A DNA stretch of 64,000 nucleotides from UMGS1889 sp900556055 (GCA_902463265.1 CABQEV010000005.1:108929-172928), one strand, 5' to 3'. Counted from the stretch's first letter, positions 42,153 to 50,712 are shown. Program-made: numbers and translations. Notes: a model not told the origin generated them from the sequence alone.

Positions 42153-43907
42153 TTACTTGGTTTTCTTTTTCAGCATCTGCTGGAGTTCGAGCAGGTCGCT
42201 GTCGGTCATTTCGGCAGCGGGCTTTGTCTGCTTGTTTTTGTGATCCAGCAGGATATTTATCAGAACATCCAGCTCCTCGGCGGAAATTGTGATATCCTTG
42301 TACTTTGCAGACATTTCGGATATTTTGCCCATTTCACGCGCTGTAAATTCACCCGAAAGCGACATTAAATTAAATCCCTCGGAATTTTTCATGCCGTTTG
42401 TAAGTGAAGAATAGAGCTTTTTGTTGAATGATGTCACAAAATCGTCAGGCGAGAGTTTTGATGTGATATATGAAAGCGTGTCGGGATGTCGTGACAGAAA
42501 CAGAATGATCTCCGTTTCCGCACGGTTTTCTTTAGGATAACGCACAGCTTCGGGATTTATCTCGTCCCGTGACATTGAGGTTGTGATCTCCTGCCACTGA
42601 CGCTTTTCCTGAGATTTGCTGCGCTTTTTCAGCACACTTTCCGTCTGCGATATGATAACTTCCTTGCTGACCTTCTGCTCCGCAGCGATCTTTGAAGCAT
42701 ACACGTCACGTCCGACAGGAGAGGAGATATCCGCAAGCACGTTGATGCAGCGCTTGAGGTATTCGACACGTCCTGTCTCGCTATCAAGGTCGAGATCTTT
42801 TTTGCATTTGTTCAGCTCAAAATTTATTGCGCCGTCGGAGTTGTCAAGGAGATTTTTGAACCTTGCCGCTCCGAATTTTTTTATATATTCATCCGGATCC
42901 TTTGCGCCTTCCATTTTGATTATTTTTGTTTCAATGCCGACTTCACCGAACAGATTTATCGCACGGTGAGCAGCTGTCTGTCCCGGACCGTCGCTGTCGT
43001 AGGCGATGATGACCTGCTTTGCGTATCCCGAAATTATCCTTGCCTGTTCAGGCGTGAGGGCAGTTCCGAGAGTTGCGACGACATTTTCAAATCCTGCCTG
43101 ATTTACGGCGATAACGTCCATATATCCCTCGGCGAGGATCATTCTTTCTTCGTTGACACGCTTTGCAAAATTCAGCGAGAAAAGATTTCGGCTTTTCTTG
43201 AACACGAGCGTGTCCGAAGTGTTCAGGTATTTCGGCTGACCGTCATCGAGGACGCGCCCGCCGAATGCCACAACATTTCCTCTCAGGTCGATGATAGGGA
43301 AGATCACCCTGTCACGGAACTGATCGAAAAGCCTGTCGGTTTTGGTGCTTCTGCTGCACAGATTAGCAGCAATAAGCTCCTCATCGGTAAAACCCTTTGA
43401 CCGCATATGATCGTAGAGATTTTGCCAGCCGGGGGGAGCATATCCAAGACCGTATTTAACGATAGTTGAATTTTTCAATGCTCTCTGCGCAAAATATCTT
43501 CTGCCTTTTTCGCCTTCTTTTTCTCTTGTAAGGACATTGAAAAAATATTTTGCAGCTGTTCGGTTGGCTTCGTAGATACGCATTTTAAGCTTGTGCGTAT
43601 CGGGATTTCCCGAATTTTCGGGCATACTTATACCCGAGCGTTCTGCGAGAAGCCGCACTGCTTCGTAATATTCGATGTTTTCGATCAGCATCGTGAATGT
43701 GAAAACATCTCCGCCTGCACCGCATCCAAAGCAGTAAAAGCTCTGCGTATCGTTATATACCACGCAGGACGGTGATTTTTCCGAATGAAAGGGGCAGAGA
43801 CAGACCATGTTTCTGCCGCTTCTTTTCAGTGTCACATATGATGACATAACGCTGTCAATAGGATTTGCTGAGCGAAGCTGTTCAATAAAATCCTGAGGAA
43901 AAGGCAT
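42153..43907 (-). CDS. dnaG: DNA primase
   Basis: A 584-residue primase that makes RNA primers at the replication fork. The N-terminal zinc finger is C38-x2-H41...C59-x2-C62 (CLCPFHSEKSPSC, YCFGCGAGGD). The TOPRIM catalytic core has LAEGYMDVIAVNQAGFENVV and the acidic YDSDGPGQTAA; the C-terminal helicase-interacting part is shorter and less conserved. It lies between the HD hydrolase gene and rpoD in the same direction with 22 and 15 base gaps. Confidence 0.96.
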   Translation of the reverse strand: MPFPQDFIEQLRSANPIDSVMSSYVTLKRSGRNMVCLCPFHSEKSPSCVVYNDTQSFYCFGCGAGGDVFTFTMLIENIEYYEAVRLLAERSGISMPENSGNPDTHKLKMRIYEANRTAAKYFFNVLTREKEGEKGRRYFAQRALKNSTIVKYGLGYAPPGWQNLYDHMRSKGFTDEELIAANLCSRSTKTDRLFDQFRDRVIFPIIDLRGNVVAFGGRVLDDGQPKYLNTSDTLVFKKSRNLFSLNFAKRVNEERMILAEGYMDVIAVNQAGFENVVATLGTALTPEQARIISGYAKQVIIAYDSDGPGQTAAHRAINLFGEVGIETKIIKMEGAKDPDEYIKKFGAARFKNLLDNSDGAINFELNKCKKDLDLDSETGRVEYLKRCINVLADISSPVGRDVYASKIAAEQKVSKEVIISQTESVLKKRSKSQEKRQWQEITTSMSRDEINPEAVRYPKENRAETEIILFLSRHPDTLSYITSKLSPDDFVTSFNKKLYSSLTNGMKNSEGFNLMSLSGEFTAREMGKISEMSAKYKDITISAEELDVLINILLDHKNKQTKPAAEMTDSDLLELQQMLKKKTK

Positions 43908-43929
43908 ACATCTCCGCTCCTTTCAAGAT

Positions 43930-44955
43930 CTATTTCGGCCAGCCTTTCGGGATATAGATATCTTTGTAAAGATTTACGGCATAGCTGTCGGACATTCCCG
44001 CAATATAGTCGCACACAGCTCTGTGCTTGTCAAATCTGCCCATGATGTGCTTATAGTCATCAGGCAGCAGATCGGGATTTTTCAGAAAATGATTATAAAG
44101 CTTTTCTACCAGAAGCATAGCCTTCGATTCTTCGGATTTTGCGACTGAATTGCTGTAAACAGCATCGAAAAGAAATGTCCGCAGCTCATCGTGAGCTTTC
44201 TGGATCTCAGGCTCCATATGTATATTTTCTGCGCCGCCGTTTACGAGAGATGTGACAAGTGTTGTGATTCTCTCGCTTTTGGTCTTTCCCAGTACATCGG
44301 TGCAGCTTTTTGGCAGATCGTTTTCGCTGAGAACACCCGCACGTATGGCGTCGTCGATATCGTGGTTGATGTAGGCTATCTTATCTGCAAGCCTTACGAT
44401 ATATCCTTCGCGGGTAGCCGCAACTGCGTTTGTATGGCAGGCGATGCCGTTTTTTACGGCATAAGTAAGGTTAAGTCCCTTGCCGCTTTTTTCAATATAA
44501 TCCACAACTCTTACACTTTGCAGATAATGCTTGAAACCGTAGGGACATATCTCATTCAGGACTCTTTCTCCGCAGTGACCGAACGGTGTATGACCGAGGT
44601 CGTGACCCAAAGCTATCGCTTCTGCAAGATCTTCATTCAGTCTGAGCGCACGTGTTATTGTGCGTGCTATCTGTGAGACCTCCAGCGTATGAGTCAGGCG
44701 GGTCCTGTAATGATCTCCCACCGGATCGAGAAATACCTGAGTTTTATGTTTCAGGCGGCGGAACGAGTTGCAGTGAAGTATCCTGTCTCTGTCCCGCTGA
44801 AAATCGGTGCGCAGAGGGCATTTTGGTTCGGGAACGGTTCTTTTGCCGTTCTGAGAGGAAAAGCAGGCAAATTCGGATAATGTTGCATGCTCGAGTATTT
44901 CGGATTGTTCGCGGGGAGTCGGCACGGCTATCATCTCCTGATCGTAGTATTGCAT
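43930..44955 (-). CDS. dGTP triphosphohydrolase-like HD protein
   Basis: A 341-residue HD-domain protein. RTRLTHTLEV (His89) and LGHDLGHTPFGH (His118-Asp119) give the metal-binding H...HD...D pattern and the dGTPase signature SFRRLKHKTQVF precedes it. Family members split dNTPs to deoxynucleosides and triphosphate, adjusting dNTP pools or restricting phages. Placement directly ahead of dnaG and rpoD is common in Firmicutes and suggests a replication-linked role. Length is that of the shorter type 2 enzymes. Confidence 0.9.
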   Translation of the reverse strand: MQYYDQEMIAVPTPREQSEILEHATLSEFACFSSQNGKRTVPEPKCPLRTDFQRDRDRILHCNSFRRLKHKTQVFLDPVGDHYRTRLTHTLEVSQIARTITRALRLNEDLAEAIALGHDLGHTPFGHCGERVLNEICPYGFKHYLQSVRVVDYIEKSGKGLNLTYAVKNGIACHTNAVAATREGYIVRLADKIAYINHDIDDAIRAGVLSENDLPKSCTDVLGKTKSERITTLVTSLVNGGAENIHMEPEIQKAHDELRTFLFDAVYSNSVAKSEESKAMLLVEKLYNHFLKNPDLLPDDYKHIMGRFDKHRAVCDYIAGMSDSYAVNLYKDIYIPKGWPK

Positions 44956-45043
44956 TTTTTCGTCTCATAAATTATATACAGATTAGGTATGAAAAACTCC
45001 TCTTTTTTTCGACCAATTTTTCAATTTTGTTGTTTTTGTAAAT

Positions 45044-45667
45044 TTATTCGGCAAAATCTCTGAATTCTTCGTCACCTTTGCACAATTCGATCCTGCCGTT
45101 TGAAGTGTCGATAAGCTTCTTTTCAAGATCATCTGCGAGAGGGGTGCGGCAAAGAAGCTCAATGCTGACATCTGCGCCGAAATCAGTGTTAAGCAGCTTG
45201 ACTTCAAATTCGGGCAGAATATAATTGATCTTGCCGTAAAGGTCGTAGCTGCATCTGACGGTGAATGGGAAGCAGCTGCGCATTTCCATTTTAACGGCAG
45301 CGTCCACGGCGATTTTTGCTGAATGGGAATATGCTCTGACAAGACCGCCGCCGCCCAGCAGAATGCCTCCGAAATATCGCGTAACAACGCAGCAGATGTC
45401 GGTCAGACCTTCCTTTCGCAGCACTTCAAGCACGGGAACGCCCGCCGTGCCCTGCGGTTCGCCGTCATCGGAATAGCGTGATGTATTGCCGTTTCGGAGG
45501 ATATATGCATATACGTTATGTGTAGCCTTTCGGTGCATGGAACGGATCCTGTCGATGTATGCGACAGCTTCTTCGGGGGTTTCGGCATGGCTTATATATC
45601 CGATAAATTCGGACTTTTTTTCGATAAATGATGCTTCCGCTTCGCCCTTGACAGTCGTAAAATCCAT
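45044..45667 (-). CDS. YigZ/IMPACT-family protein
   Basis: A 207-residue protein with the UPF0029 N-terminal domain, marked by KKSEFIGYISH, RKATHNVYAYIL, SDDGEPQGTAGVP and RYFGGILLGGGGLVRAYS, and a C-terminal DUF1949-like ferredoxin-fold. IMPACT relatives in eukaryotes regulate Gcn2; the bacterial role is unknown. The ATG at 45667 follows AAGGAATGA at proper spacing. It lies after rpmE and its terminator, and before the dGTPase-like gene. Confidence 0.93.
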   Translation of the reverse strand: MDFTTVKGEAEASFIEKKSEFIGYISHAETPEEAVAYIDRIRSMHRKATHNVYAYILRNGNTSRYSDDGEPQGTAGVPVLEVLRKEGLTDICCVVTRYFGGILLGGGGLVRAYSHSAKIAVDAAVKMEMRSCFPFTVRCSYDLYGKINYILPEFEVKLLNTDFGADVSIELLCRTPLADDLEKKLIDTSNGRIELCKGDEEFRDFAE

Positions 45668-45691
45668 ATAATCATTCCTTCCGTTTTGCAC

Positions 45692-45723
45692 AAAAACAGC
45701 CTGCGGTTTTATGCCGCAGGCTG
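45692..45723 (-). terminator. rpmE terminator
   Basis: Reverse-strand stem CAGCCTGCGG/CCGCAGGCTG (45723-45714 with 45706-45697) then five T (45696-45692), 32 bases after the rpmE stop. Confidence 0.9.
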
Positions 45724-45754
45724 CGAAGAAATATTCTTTCCAAATTCAGCCGAA

Positions 45755-45955
45755 TTACTGAATGTTGAAACGCTTCTTGAATCTGTCAACACGTCCGCCT
45801 GTATCAACAAGCTTCTGCTTGCCAGTGTAGAAAGGATGGCACTTAGAGCAGATTTCAACCTTAATATCCTTCTTTGTGGAGCGAGTATTGATCACGTTGC
45901 CGCATGCGCAGGTAATGGTGGTCTCGTAATACTCAGGATGGATACCTTCTTTCAT
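45755..45955 (-). CDS. rpmE: Ribosomal protein L31, zinc-binding type
   Basis: A 66-residue large-subunit protein that bridges to the small subunit. Cys16, Cys18, Cys36 and Cys39 (CACG, CSKC) show the zinc-dependent C+ form, so the gene need not be zinc-starvation induced. HPFYTGKQKLVDTGGRVDRF is the conserved core. GAGGTG precedes the ATG; promoter, leader and terminator make it monocistronic. Confidence 0.97.
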   Translation of the reverse strand: MKEGIHPEYYETTITCACGNVINTRSTKKDIKVEICSKCHPFYTGKQKLVDTGGRVDRFKKRFNIQ

Positions 45956-46083
45956 TTTTACACCTCATTTCTGAATAAACTCATATGATCAACATAGCAG
46001 CCCATCATACAAGCTCAGACAGTAGTGCTATATACAAATCACTTACGAGAATTTATTATATCACATCAAAAGACTAATTTCAA
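45956..46083 (-). promoter_or_regulatory. rpmE promoter and leader
   Basis: Reverse strand TTGAAA (46083-46078) and TATAAT (46060-46055) with a 17-base spacer. The transcript would start near 46048 and carry about 93 untranslated bases. L31 leaders are known in several Firmicutes as autoregulatory RNAs; this one is only a positional candidate. Confidence 0.7.
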
Positions 46084-46116
46084 GCGTTTTAACAATTATT
46101 TTACAATTAAAATTTC

Positions 46117-46145
46117 TTGACATATTATCTGCTGTGTGATAACAT
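46117..46145 (+). promoter_or_regulatory. Promoter of the zinc-ribbon gene
   Basis: TTGACA at 46117-46122, spacer 17, TAACAT at 46140-46145. Confidence 0.6.
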
Positions 46146-46186
46146 ATTAATAAGGAAGGATCTTGCCCGAAAATGGAGGGGTATAT

Positions 46187-46723
46187 ATGGAAATAAATCT
46201 CAGCAAAGATTATAAAGAGGAAGAAAAAACGCCTGTTGGTTTTGAAGAATCCGACAAACCGGCACCCGGTTTTGAATATGAGGTCAATGACGGCAGAAGC
46301 GATAATTCCGGTGCAGCATCGTTCTGTACACGCTGCGGAACTCCGCTGAACGGTTCTTCGTTCTGTCCAAACTGCGGTCATGCAGCTGAAAACAATACAC
46401 AGCAAAGTCAGCAGTCCTCGTCGGGATATGGCTACGGCAGTTCAGCAAATTACAGCAACACTTCAAATTATGAACAGTACCGTCCGAATATGAGCTATCA
46501 GCAGAATTCAAGCAACGGATCATTTAACAGTGCAAAGCCAAGAAATAAGGTGCTTGCGATAATTCTTGCGGTATTTTCCTGCGGCATACTCAGTGCGATA
46601 TATGACTGCGATGTCGGAAGAATAATCAGGAATGTTATTCTTGCGTGCATCGGTCTGGGCGGAATAGGCATGATACTTGACATTATAAAGATCGCAAAAT
46701 ATGATGATACTTATTATATATGA
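46187..46723 (+). CDS. Zinc-ribbon protein with C-terminal membrane hairpin
   Basis: A 178-residue protein of unknown function. FCTRCGTPLNGSSFCPNCGH (about 47-66) is a CxxC...CxxC zinc ribbon. A Ser/Asn/Gln/Tyr-rich linker follows, then two hydrophobic segments (KVLAIILAVFSCGILSAIYD and RNVILACIGLGGIGMILDII) that resemble a TM2-type pair. The ATG at 46187 follows GGAGGGG (46175-46181). The same architecture recurs in the gene at 47597, suggesting paralogues. The ribbon is expected to face the cytosol, but topology is not proven. Confidence 0.72.
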   Translation: MEINLSKDYKEEEKTPVGFEESDKPAPGFEYEVNDGRSDNSGAASFCTRCGTPLNGSSFCPNCGHAAENNTQQSQQSSSGYGYGSSANYSNTSNYEQYRPNMSYQQNSSNGSFNSAKPRNKVLAIILAVFSCGILSAIYDCDVGRIIRNVILACIGLGGIGMILDIIKIAKYDDTYYI

Positions 46724-46729
46724 TTTTTC

Positions 46730-46754
46730 AGCCGTCCTTTGTGGCGGCTTTTTT
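46730..46754 (+). terminator. Terminator between zinc-ribbon and HAD genes
   Basis: AGCCG (46730-46734) pairs with CGGCT (46745-46749), with a TC/GG extension, followed by TTTTTT. It starts a few bases after the stop codon. Confidence 0.75.
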
Positions 46755-46766
46755 ATGGGTGATATA

Positions 46767-47408
46767 ATGTTTGATTGGTTCTTTTTTGATCTTGACGGGA
46801 CGCTGACCGATCCCGCGCTTGGCATAACGAATTCTATAATGTATGCACTGCGAAAGCTGGATATTGAGCCTCCTGAGCGTTCGAAGCTGTATAAATTTAT
46901 AGGTCCTCCGCTTGCGGGATCGTTTGAGAAATTCTATGGATTTTCGCATGAAAAGGCGGAAACTGCGGTTGCTCTTTACCGTGAATATTTCGGCGAAACA
47001 GGGATCTTTGAAAACAGCGTGTTCGATGGCGTGCCGCAGATGCTGGAAAAGCTGAAGAATGCAGGTAAGCAGATAGTTCTTGCGACATCGAAGCCGCATG
47101 TTTATGCAGATCGGATCCTTGAACATTTCAATCTTGCGGGATATTTCGATTTTATATCGGGCAGTGAATTAGACGGCAGACGGACCGACAAGGCTGAAGT
47201 CATTGCGTATGCGTTGTCTGAGCTGAATATCAAAGACAGATCACAGGTGCTTATGATCGGGGACAGGGAGCATGACATTATTGGTGCGAAGAAAAACGGG
47301 ATCGCATCTCTCGGCGTGCTTTACGGGTTTGGCAGCATGGCTGAGCTTGAAAGCGCAGGTGCGGATCATATTGCTTCCAAGGTTTCGGATATTTTGAATT
47401 ACATATGA
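46767..47408 (+). CDS. HAD-superfamily phosphatase (phosphoglycolate phosphatase-like)
   Basis: A 213-residue hydrolase with all HAD motifs: FDLDGTLTD (nucleophile and acid Asp), LATSKPHVY (motif II), a Lys in the cap-return region, and MIGDREHDIIGAKKNG (motif IV). The helical cap sits between motifs I and II, as in Gph/PpaX. Substrates in this group include phosphoglycolate, pyrophosphate and sugar phosphates. The ATG at 46767 gives the usual start MFDWFFFDLDGTL; an ATG four codons upstream is close to the terminator T run. Confidence 0.88.
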   Translation: MFDWFFFDLDGTLTDPALGITNSIMYALRKLDIEPPERSKLYKFIGPPLAGSFEKFYGFSHEKAETAVALYREYFGETGIFENSVFDGVPQMLEKLKNAGKQIVLATSKPHVYADRILEHFNLAGYFDFISGSELDGRRTDKAEVIAYALSELNIKDRSQVLMIGDREHDIIGAKKNGIASLGVLYGFGSMAELESAGADHIASKVSDILNYI

Positions 47409-47413
47409 TTTTC

Positions 47414-47446
47414 AGGCGATGTTTCACAGTGAGACATCGCCTTTTT
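47414..47446 (+). terminator. HAD gene terminator
   Basis: Stem AGGCGATGT/ACATCGCCT (47414-47422 with 47434-47442) followed by TTTTT. Confidence 0.88.
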
Positions 47447-47504
47447 GGTTAATATGCATAAATCAATGTGCGGAACTTTATATTATATTTCATATAATAT
47501 CGTA

Positions 47505-47533
47505 TTGACAAATGCCATAGCAGATGATATAAT
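47505..47533 (+). promoter_or_regulatory. Promoter of the second zinc-ribbon gene
   Basis: TTGACA at 47505-47510 and TATAAT at 47528-47533, spacer 17; exact consensus. Confidence 0.85.
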
Positions 47534-47596
47534 ATAGTTACAATATTATACAGTATATAATAACATTTGAATAAAAATATATAGGAGGATATGGAT

Positions 47597-48121
47597 ATGT
47601 TTGTAGATCTTACGAAAAATGGGAATGCAGCAGCGGCGGCAGATGCAGGTTCAGTAAACGGCGCACCGAAGTACAGAGGCAATTACGAATACGATCATTC
47701 GCGCACGCAGATCTGCCCGATGTGCGGACAGAGCGTGACAAGGGGAGCGTCCTTCTGCACTCACTGCGGTGCAAATATGGCAGCGGATTCGCCGAAAACA
47801 TTCAATTTCAGCGGCAGTCAGCCGTCAGCGTACACGCCGCAGCAGGAGAGCACAGGCGCAAAGGTAAAAGGTTTCTTATCGGGAATTGTAGGAGGTTTTC
47901 TGGATATGATCAACGAGTTAAATCAGACAATAAGATCAAGGGCAAAGAACAAGTGGGTGAGCATTCTTCTCTGCATCTTCACGATATTCGGACATAAGCT
48001 TTATGAGGGCAAGATAGAAATGGCGATCATTTATCTTCTGACAGGCGGACTTTTCGGCATCGGACTTGTGGTTGATGTTATCACTCTTCTCGGCAAGCCC
48101 GAAACATATTATGTACAGTGA
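47597..48121 (+). CDS. Zinc-ribbon protein with TM2-like membrane domain
   Basis: A 174-residue protein of unknown function. ICPMCGQSVTRGASFCTHCG is a CxxC...CxxC ribbon near residue 40-60; an Ala-rich start and a Ser/Gln linker flank it. The C-terminal third (ILLCIFTIFGHKLYEGK then IYLLTGGLFGIGLVVDVIT) matches the general pattern of TM2 domains: helix, short Gly/Tyr loop, second helix ending in Asp. The ATG at 47597 is eight bases after AGGAGG, better than the ATG six bases upstream. Probable paralogue of the gene at 46187. Confidence 0.75.
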   Translation: MFVDLTKNGNAAAAADAGSVNGAPKYRGNYEYDHSRTQICPMCGQSVTRGASFCTHCGANMAADSPKTFNFSGSQPSAYTPQQESTGAKVKGFLSGIVGGFLDMINELNQTIRSRAKNKWVSILLCIFTIFGHKLYEGKIEMAIIYLLTGGLFGIGLVVDVITLLGKPETYYVQ

Positions 48122-48195
48122 TTTTTCAATAGGCTGACAGCGATTTAATTCTATTATTACATTGACATTGTATCATTTCAAAAGGGGTGTTCAGA

Positions 48196-48588
48196 ATGAA
48201 TATCAGATCAATAGGCAGGATAATGTGCGGGGTGATCGCAGCGGTGATAGTTGCAGCTGCTGCGATATACATTGCAGTGCCGAAGCGGGAATTCACAATT
48301 GTTGACTCTTGCTCGGACGGTGCGGAGATGCGTTATTACATCGAAAACGGAGGAGTTCTGACGGAAGCTGAGCCGCTTGAATATTCGATCGCATCAGTCA
48401 GATGGAAAGGCTGGAGATTCAGAACATCGGGCGAGGGGACAGCGAATGTTATTGTCTGCCGCTGCATAGGCGGTGCGATATCGGGAATTGATGTTTATTC
48501 ATTAAAGGTGAATAACAGGCTGAGTATTACGGATTATAGGATACAAAAAGGGACATCTGCGGATATTTTCTTCGCAGATGTCCCTTGA
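48196..48588 (+). CDS. Small membrane-anchored protein of unknown function
   Basis: A 130-residue protein with one N-terminal hydrophobic segment (IMCGVIAAVIVAAAAIYIAV, about 9-28) and an extracytoplasmic remainder with no family I recognise. Three cysteines lie in the outer part. The ATG at 48196 is eight bases after AAAGGGG. Its last 14 codons are also the left arm, loop and right arm of the transcription terminator at 48548-48586, so the C-terminal sequence may be set by RNA structure rather than protein need. It could be a real small protein or a weakly constrained one. Confidence 0.55.
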   Translation: MNIRSIGRIMCGVIAAVIVAAAAIYIAVPKREFTIVDSCSDGAEMRYYIENGGVLTEAEPLEYSIASVRWKGWRFRTSGEGTANVIVCRCIGGAISGIDVYSLKVNNRLSITDYRIQKGTSADIFFADVP

Positions 48589-48593
48589 TTTTT
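48548..48593 (+). terminator. Terminator overlapping the end of the preceding gene
   Basis: A perfect 14-bp stem (48548-48561 with 48573-48586) followed by GATTTTT. The right arm overlaps the TGA stop codon at 48586-48588. Confidence 0.9.
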
Positions 48594-48596
48594 ATA

Positions 48597-49481
48597 TTAT
48601 ACTGATGCAATAATGAAATTTACAGTTCCGAACGGGAATGCAAAAGGTATCCTGAAAGCTTCCGAAAGATTTTCAAGATGTGCGCCGACAGATGTTTCCT
48701 GAGGATCAAGCTTGAGTTCAATGCCTGTATCGTTGGAAATATTGACGGTGAACAGTCCGTTCTGGAGGTTCAGGAATTCCCCGACTGATGCATTGGTCAT
48801 TTCGTCAATGCAGTTAAGAGGTTCGCCCGCATATCTTGCCGCAAAATCTATGTATTCATTGTCATTTGCTTCAATAGCTGTAACGAAATTTGCTGTGCCT
48901 GTGATCTTCTGAACCGCTGCATTCATGCAGGAATATTCAGTGATCGGCTCGGGATCAAGCGGAGTAAAATCATTGCCGATAAAGCGGATGATATTGTTGT
49001 ACAGCAGAGAAATATATTCAGTGTAATACTTTGTATTGCGGAGAGCGTCAAGATTGTAAAATCTGCGGATAGCGACCGATTCCTTATCAGCCTGAGCACT
49101 TGTGAAGTCAGAATCGGTAATGCTGTTTTCTGCCTTATAGCTGCGCAGTGCCTGTTCAAACTGGGCAGTAGTCATGTAACCCTTGTCAACAAGAGCTTGT
49201 CCCAGGAGCAGGTGACCGCTTTTCTGTGAAGAAAGAAGTTCCTCGACCTGTTCGTGGGTAAGAAAACCCATCTGAACAGCGATGTCTCCTATGCGCATAT
49301 TAACTCTTTGCTGGGCAGCATGGACCATCTCGACCTGATCTGCAGTCATGTATCCCGCATTGATAGCAAGTACGCCCAGCTTAAGACGTGTTGTTTTCTG
49401 GAGTTCAAGTGCCTCCGCAAGCTGTTCTGCGGAAACAAGACGCTGATTCAGAAGATAATTTCCGAAAAGCTGAGTAAACAT
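48597..49481 (-). CDS. MshEN-like domain fused to a CheX-like domain
   Basis: A 294-residue cytosolic protein. The first 115 residues carry helical repeats of the GspE/MshEN N-terminal type (LGNYLLNQRLVSAEQL-like: FGNYLLNQRLVSAEQLAEAL, then KLGVLAINAGYMTADQVEMV, MRIGDIAVQMGFLTHEQVEE and LLLGQALVDKGYMTTAQFEQ), a family that can bind c-di-GMP. The C-terminal 150 residues resemble CheX-type phosphatase folds (NAAVQKITGTANFV, LFTVNISNDTGIEL). It lies 12 bases after a CheY-like gene, so it probably acts on or with that regulator. The CheX assignment is from pattern only. Confidence 0.65.
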   Translation of the reverse strand: MFTQLFGNYLLNQRLVSAEQLAEALELQKTTRLKLGVLAINAGYMTADQVEMVHAAQQRVNMRIGDIAVQMGFLTHEQVEELLSSQKSGHLLLGQALVDKGYMTTAQFEQALRSYKAENSITDSDFTSAQADKESVAIRRFYNLDALRNTKYYTEYISLLYNNIIRFIGNDFTPLDPEPITEYSCMNAAVQKITGTANFVTAIEANDNEYIDFAARYAGEPLNCIDEMTNASVGEFLNLQNGLFTVNISNDTGIELKLDPQETSVGAHLENLSEAFRIPFAFPFGTVNFIIASV

Positions 49482-49493
49482 AAAGCAGCCTCC

Positions 49494-49859
49494 TTATAAT
49501 CTGGAAAGAATTTTTTCAATGTCACTGTCCGTGATAGGCTTCTGCAGGAAGTCGTAAACGCCTGCTTCAATAGCTTCTTTAAGGTTAGCCTGCGTTCCGA
49601 CGGAGGATGCCATTACCACCTTTGCCTTCGGATTTATGTTTTTGATCTCCTTTAAGGCTTCAACACCTGTTTTCTTGGGCATAACGATATCCATAAAAGT
49701 TATGTCCGGGAGATAGGCTTTGTACTGTTCAACGGCCTGTTCGCCGTCAACTGCTGTATAGATCTCCTTGCAGCCGAGTTTTGTAATAAGATCTGTCATT
49801 TTTTTTCTGACAAGGATGGAATCATCACAGATTAAAACCCTGATTTCTGAGAAAGACAT
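49494..49859 (-). CDS. CheY-like single-domain response regulator
   Basis: A 121-residue receiver domain with no output domain. ICDDS holds the acidic pair, FMDIVMPKKTG the phosphoacceptor Asp near residue 56, MASSVG the conserved Ser/Thr and FLQKPI the Lys. The ATG at 49859 follows TAGGAG. It is co-transcribed with the MshEN-CheX gene. No histidine kinase, flagellar or chemoreceptor gene is nearby, so the partner kinase is unknown. Confidence 0.93.
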   Translation of the reverse strand: MSFSEIRVLICDDSILVRKKMTDLITKLGCKEIYTAVDGEQAVEQYKAYLPDITFMDIVMPKKTGVEALKEIKNINPKAKVVMASSVGTQANLKEAIEAGVYDFLQKPITDSDIEKILSRL

Positions 49860-49947
49860 TTTTGCAACTCCTATTCTAAAGCATTTGGTTACATCCGGAT
49901 AGCTGTCCTGGAGCAAATACAGTTTTCCCTGATATTAACTAATATTT

Positions 49948-49976
49948 ATTATACATTAGTTTCCTGTGGTATTCAA
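49948..49976 (-). promoter_or_regulatory. Promoter of the CheY/MshEN-CheX operon
   Basis: Reverse strand TTGAAT (49976-49971) and TATAAT (49953-49948), spacer 17. Confidence 0.78.
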
Positions 49977-50046
49977 GAGCAATTTAATAAAAAAGTATTA
50001 AATGTAAGAGAATTTCCACTTGCAGTTTTGTGCATATAGTACAAAA

Positions 50047-50712
50047 TCAAAGCTGCCAGTCTATAGGTTCTATATCATGAGCCGTCAGGAAAGCGTTTGT
50101 TTTTGAGAAGTGGCGGCAGCCGAAAAATCCGTTATATGCGGAGAGCGGGCTGGGGTGAGCACATTCAAGAACGCAGTGCCTGCTGCGGTCGATAAGCTTT
50201 GCTTTTGAACGTGCATTTCCGCCCCAAAGCAGGAAAACCATAGGCTTTTCACGTTCGTTCAGCAGTGAGATAACATGGTCGGTGAATATTTCCCAGCCCA
50301 TGCCTCTGTGACTGTTTGCCTGTCCCTCACGGACGGTCAGGACAGTGTTCATAAGCAGAACGCCGTTTTCAGCCCACTTTGTGAGAGTTCCGTTGACGGG
50401 GGGAGTACAGCCGAGATCGTCCTGAAGCTCCTTGAAAATATTTTTCAGTGACGGCGGCAGCGGAACGCCTTCCTGAACGGAAAAGCAAAGTCCGTGTGCC
50501 TGACCCGGTCCGTGATATGGATCCTGTCCGAGGATAACGGCTTTTACATCGCTGTATGATGTATATTTCAGCGAGTTGAAGATGTTGTACATATCCGGAT
50601 AGATAGTCTGTGTTGCGTACTCTTTTTTCAGAAATTCACGCAGTCTGAGGTAATAATCCTTTTTGAATTCATCTGCGAGAAGCTCGTCCCATTCGTTGTT
50701 GAAATGAACCAT
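50047..50712 (-). CDS. ung: Uracil-DNA glycosylase
   Basis: A 221-residue base-excision repair enzyme removing uracil from DNA. LGQDPYHGPGQAHGLCFS (Asp64, His67) is the water-activating motif and CAHPSPLSAYNGF (His186) the minor-groove loop, as in family 1 enzymes. Complete. It begins 21 bases after the DUF4129-like gene in the same direction and is likely the last gene of the moxR operon. Confidence 0.97.
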   Translation of the reverse strand: MVHFNNEWDELLADEFKKDYYLRLREFLKKEYATQTIYPDMYNIFNSLKYTSYSDVKAVILGQDPYHGPGQAHGLCFSVQEGVPLPPSLKNIFKELQDDLGCTPPVNGTLTKWAENGVLLMNTVLTVREGQANSHRGMGWEIFTDHVISLLNEREKPMVFLLWGGNARSKAKLIDRSRHCVLECAHPSPLSAYNGFFGCRHFSKTNAFLTAHDIEPIDWQL

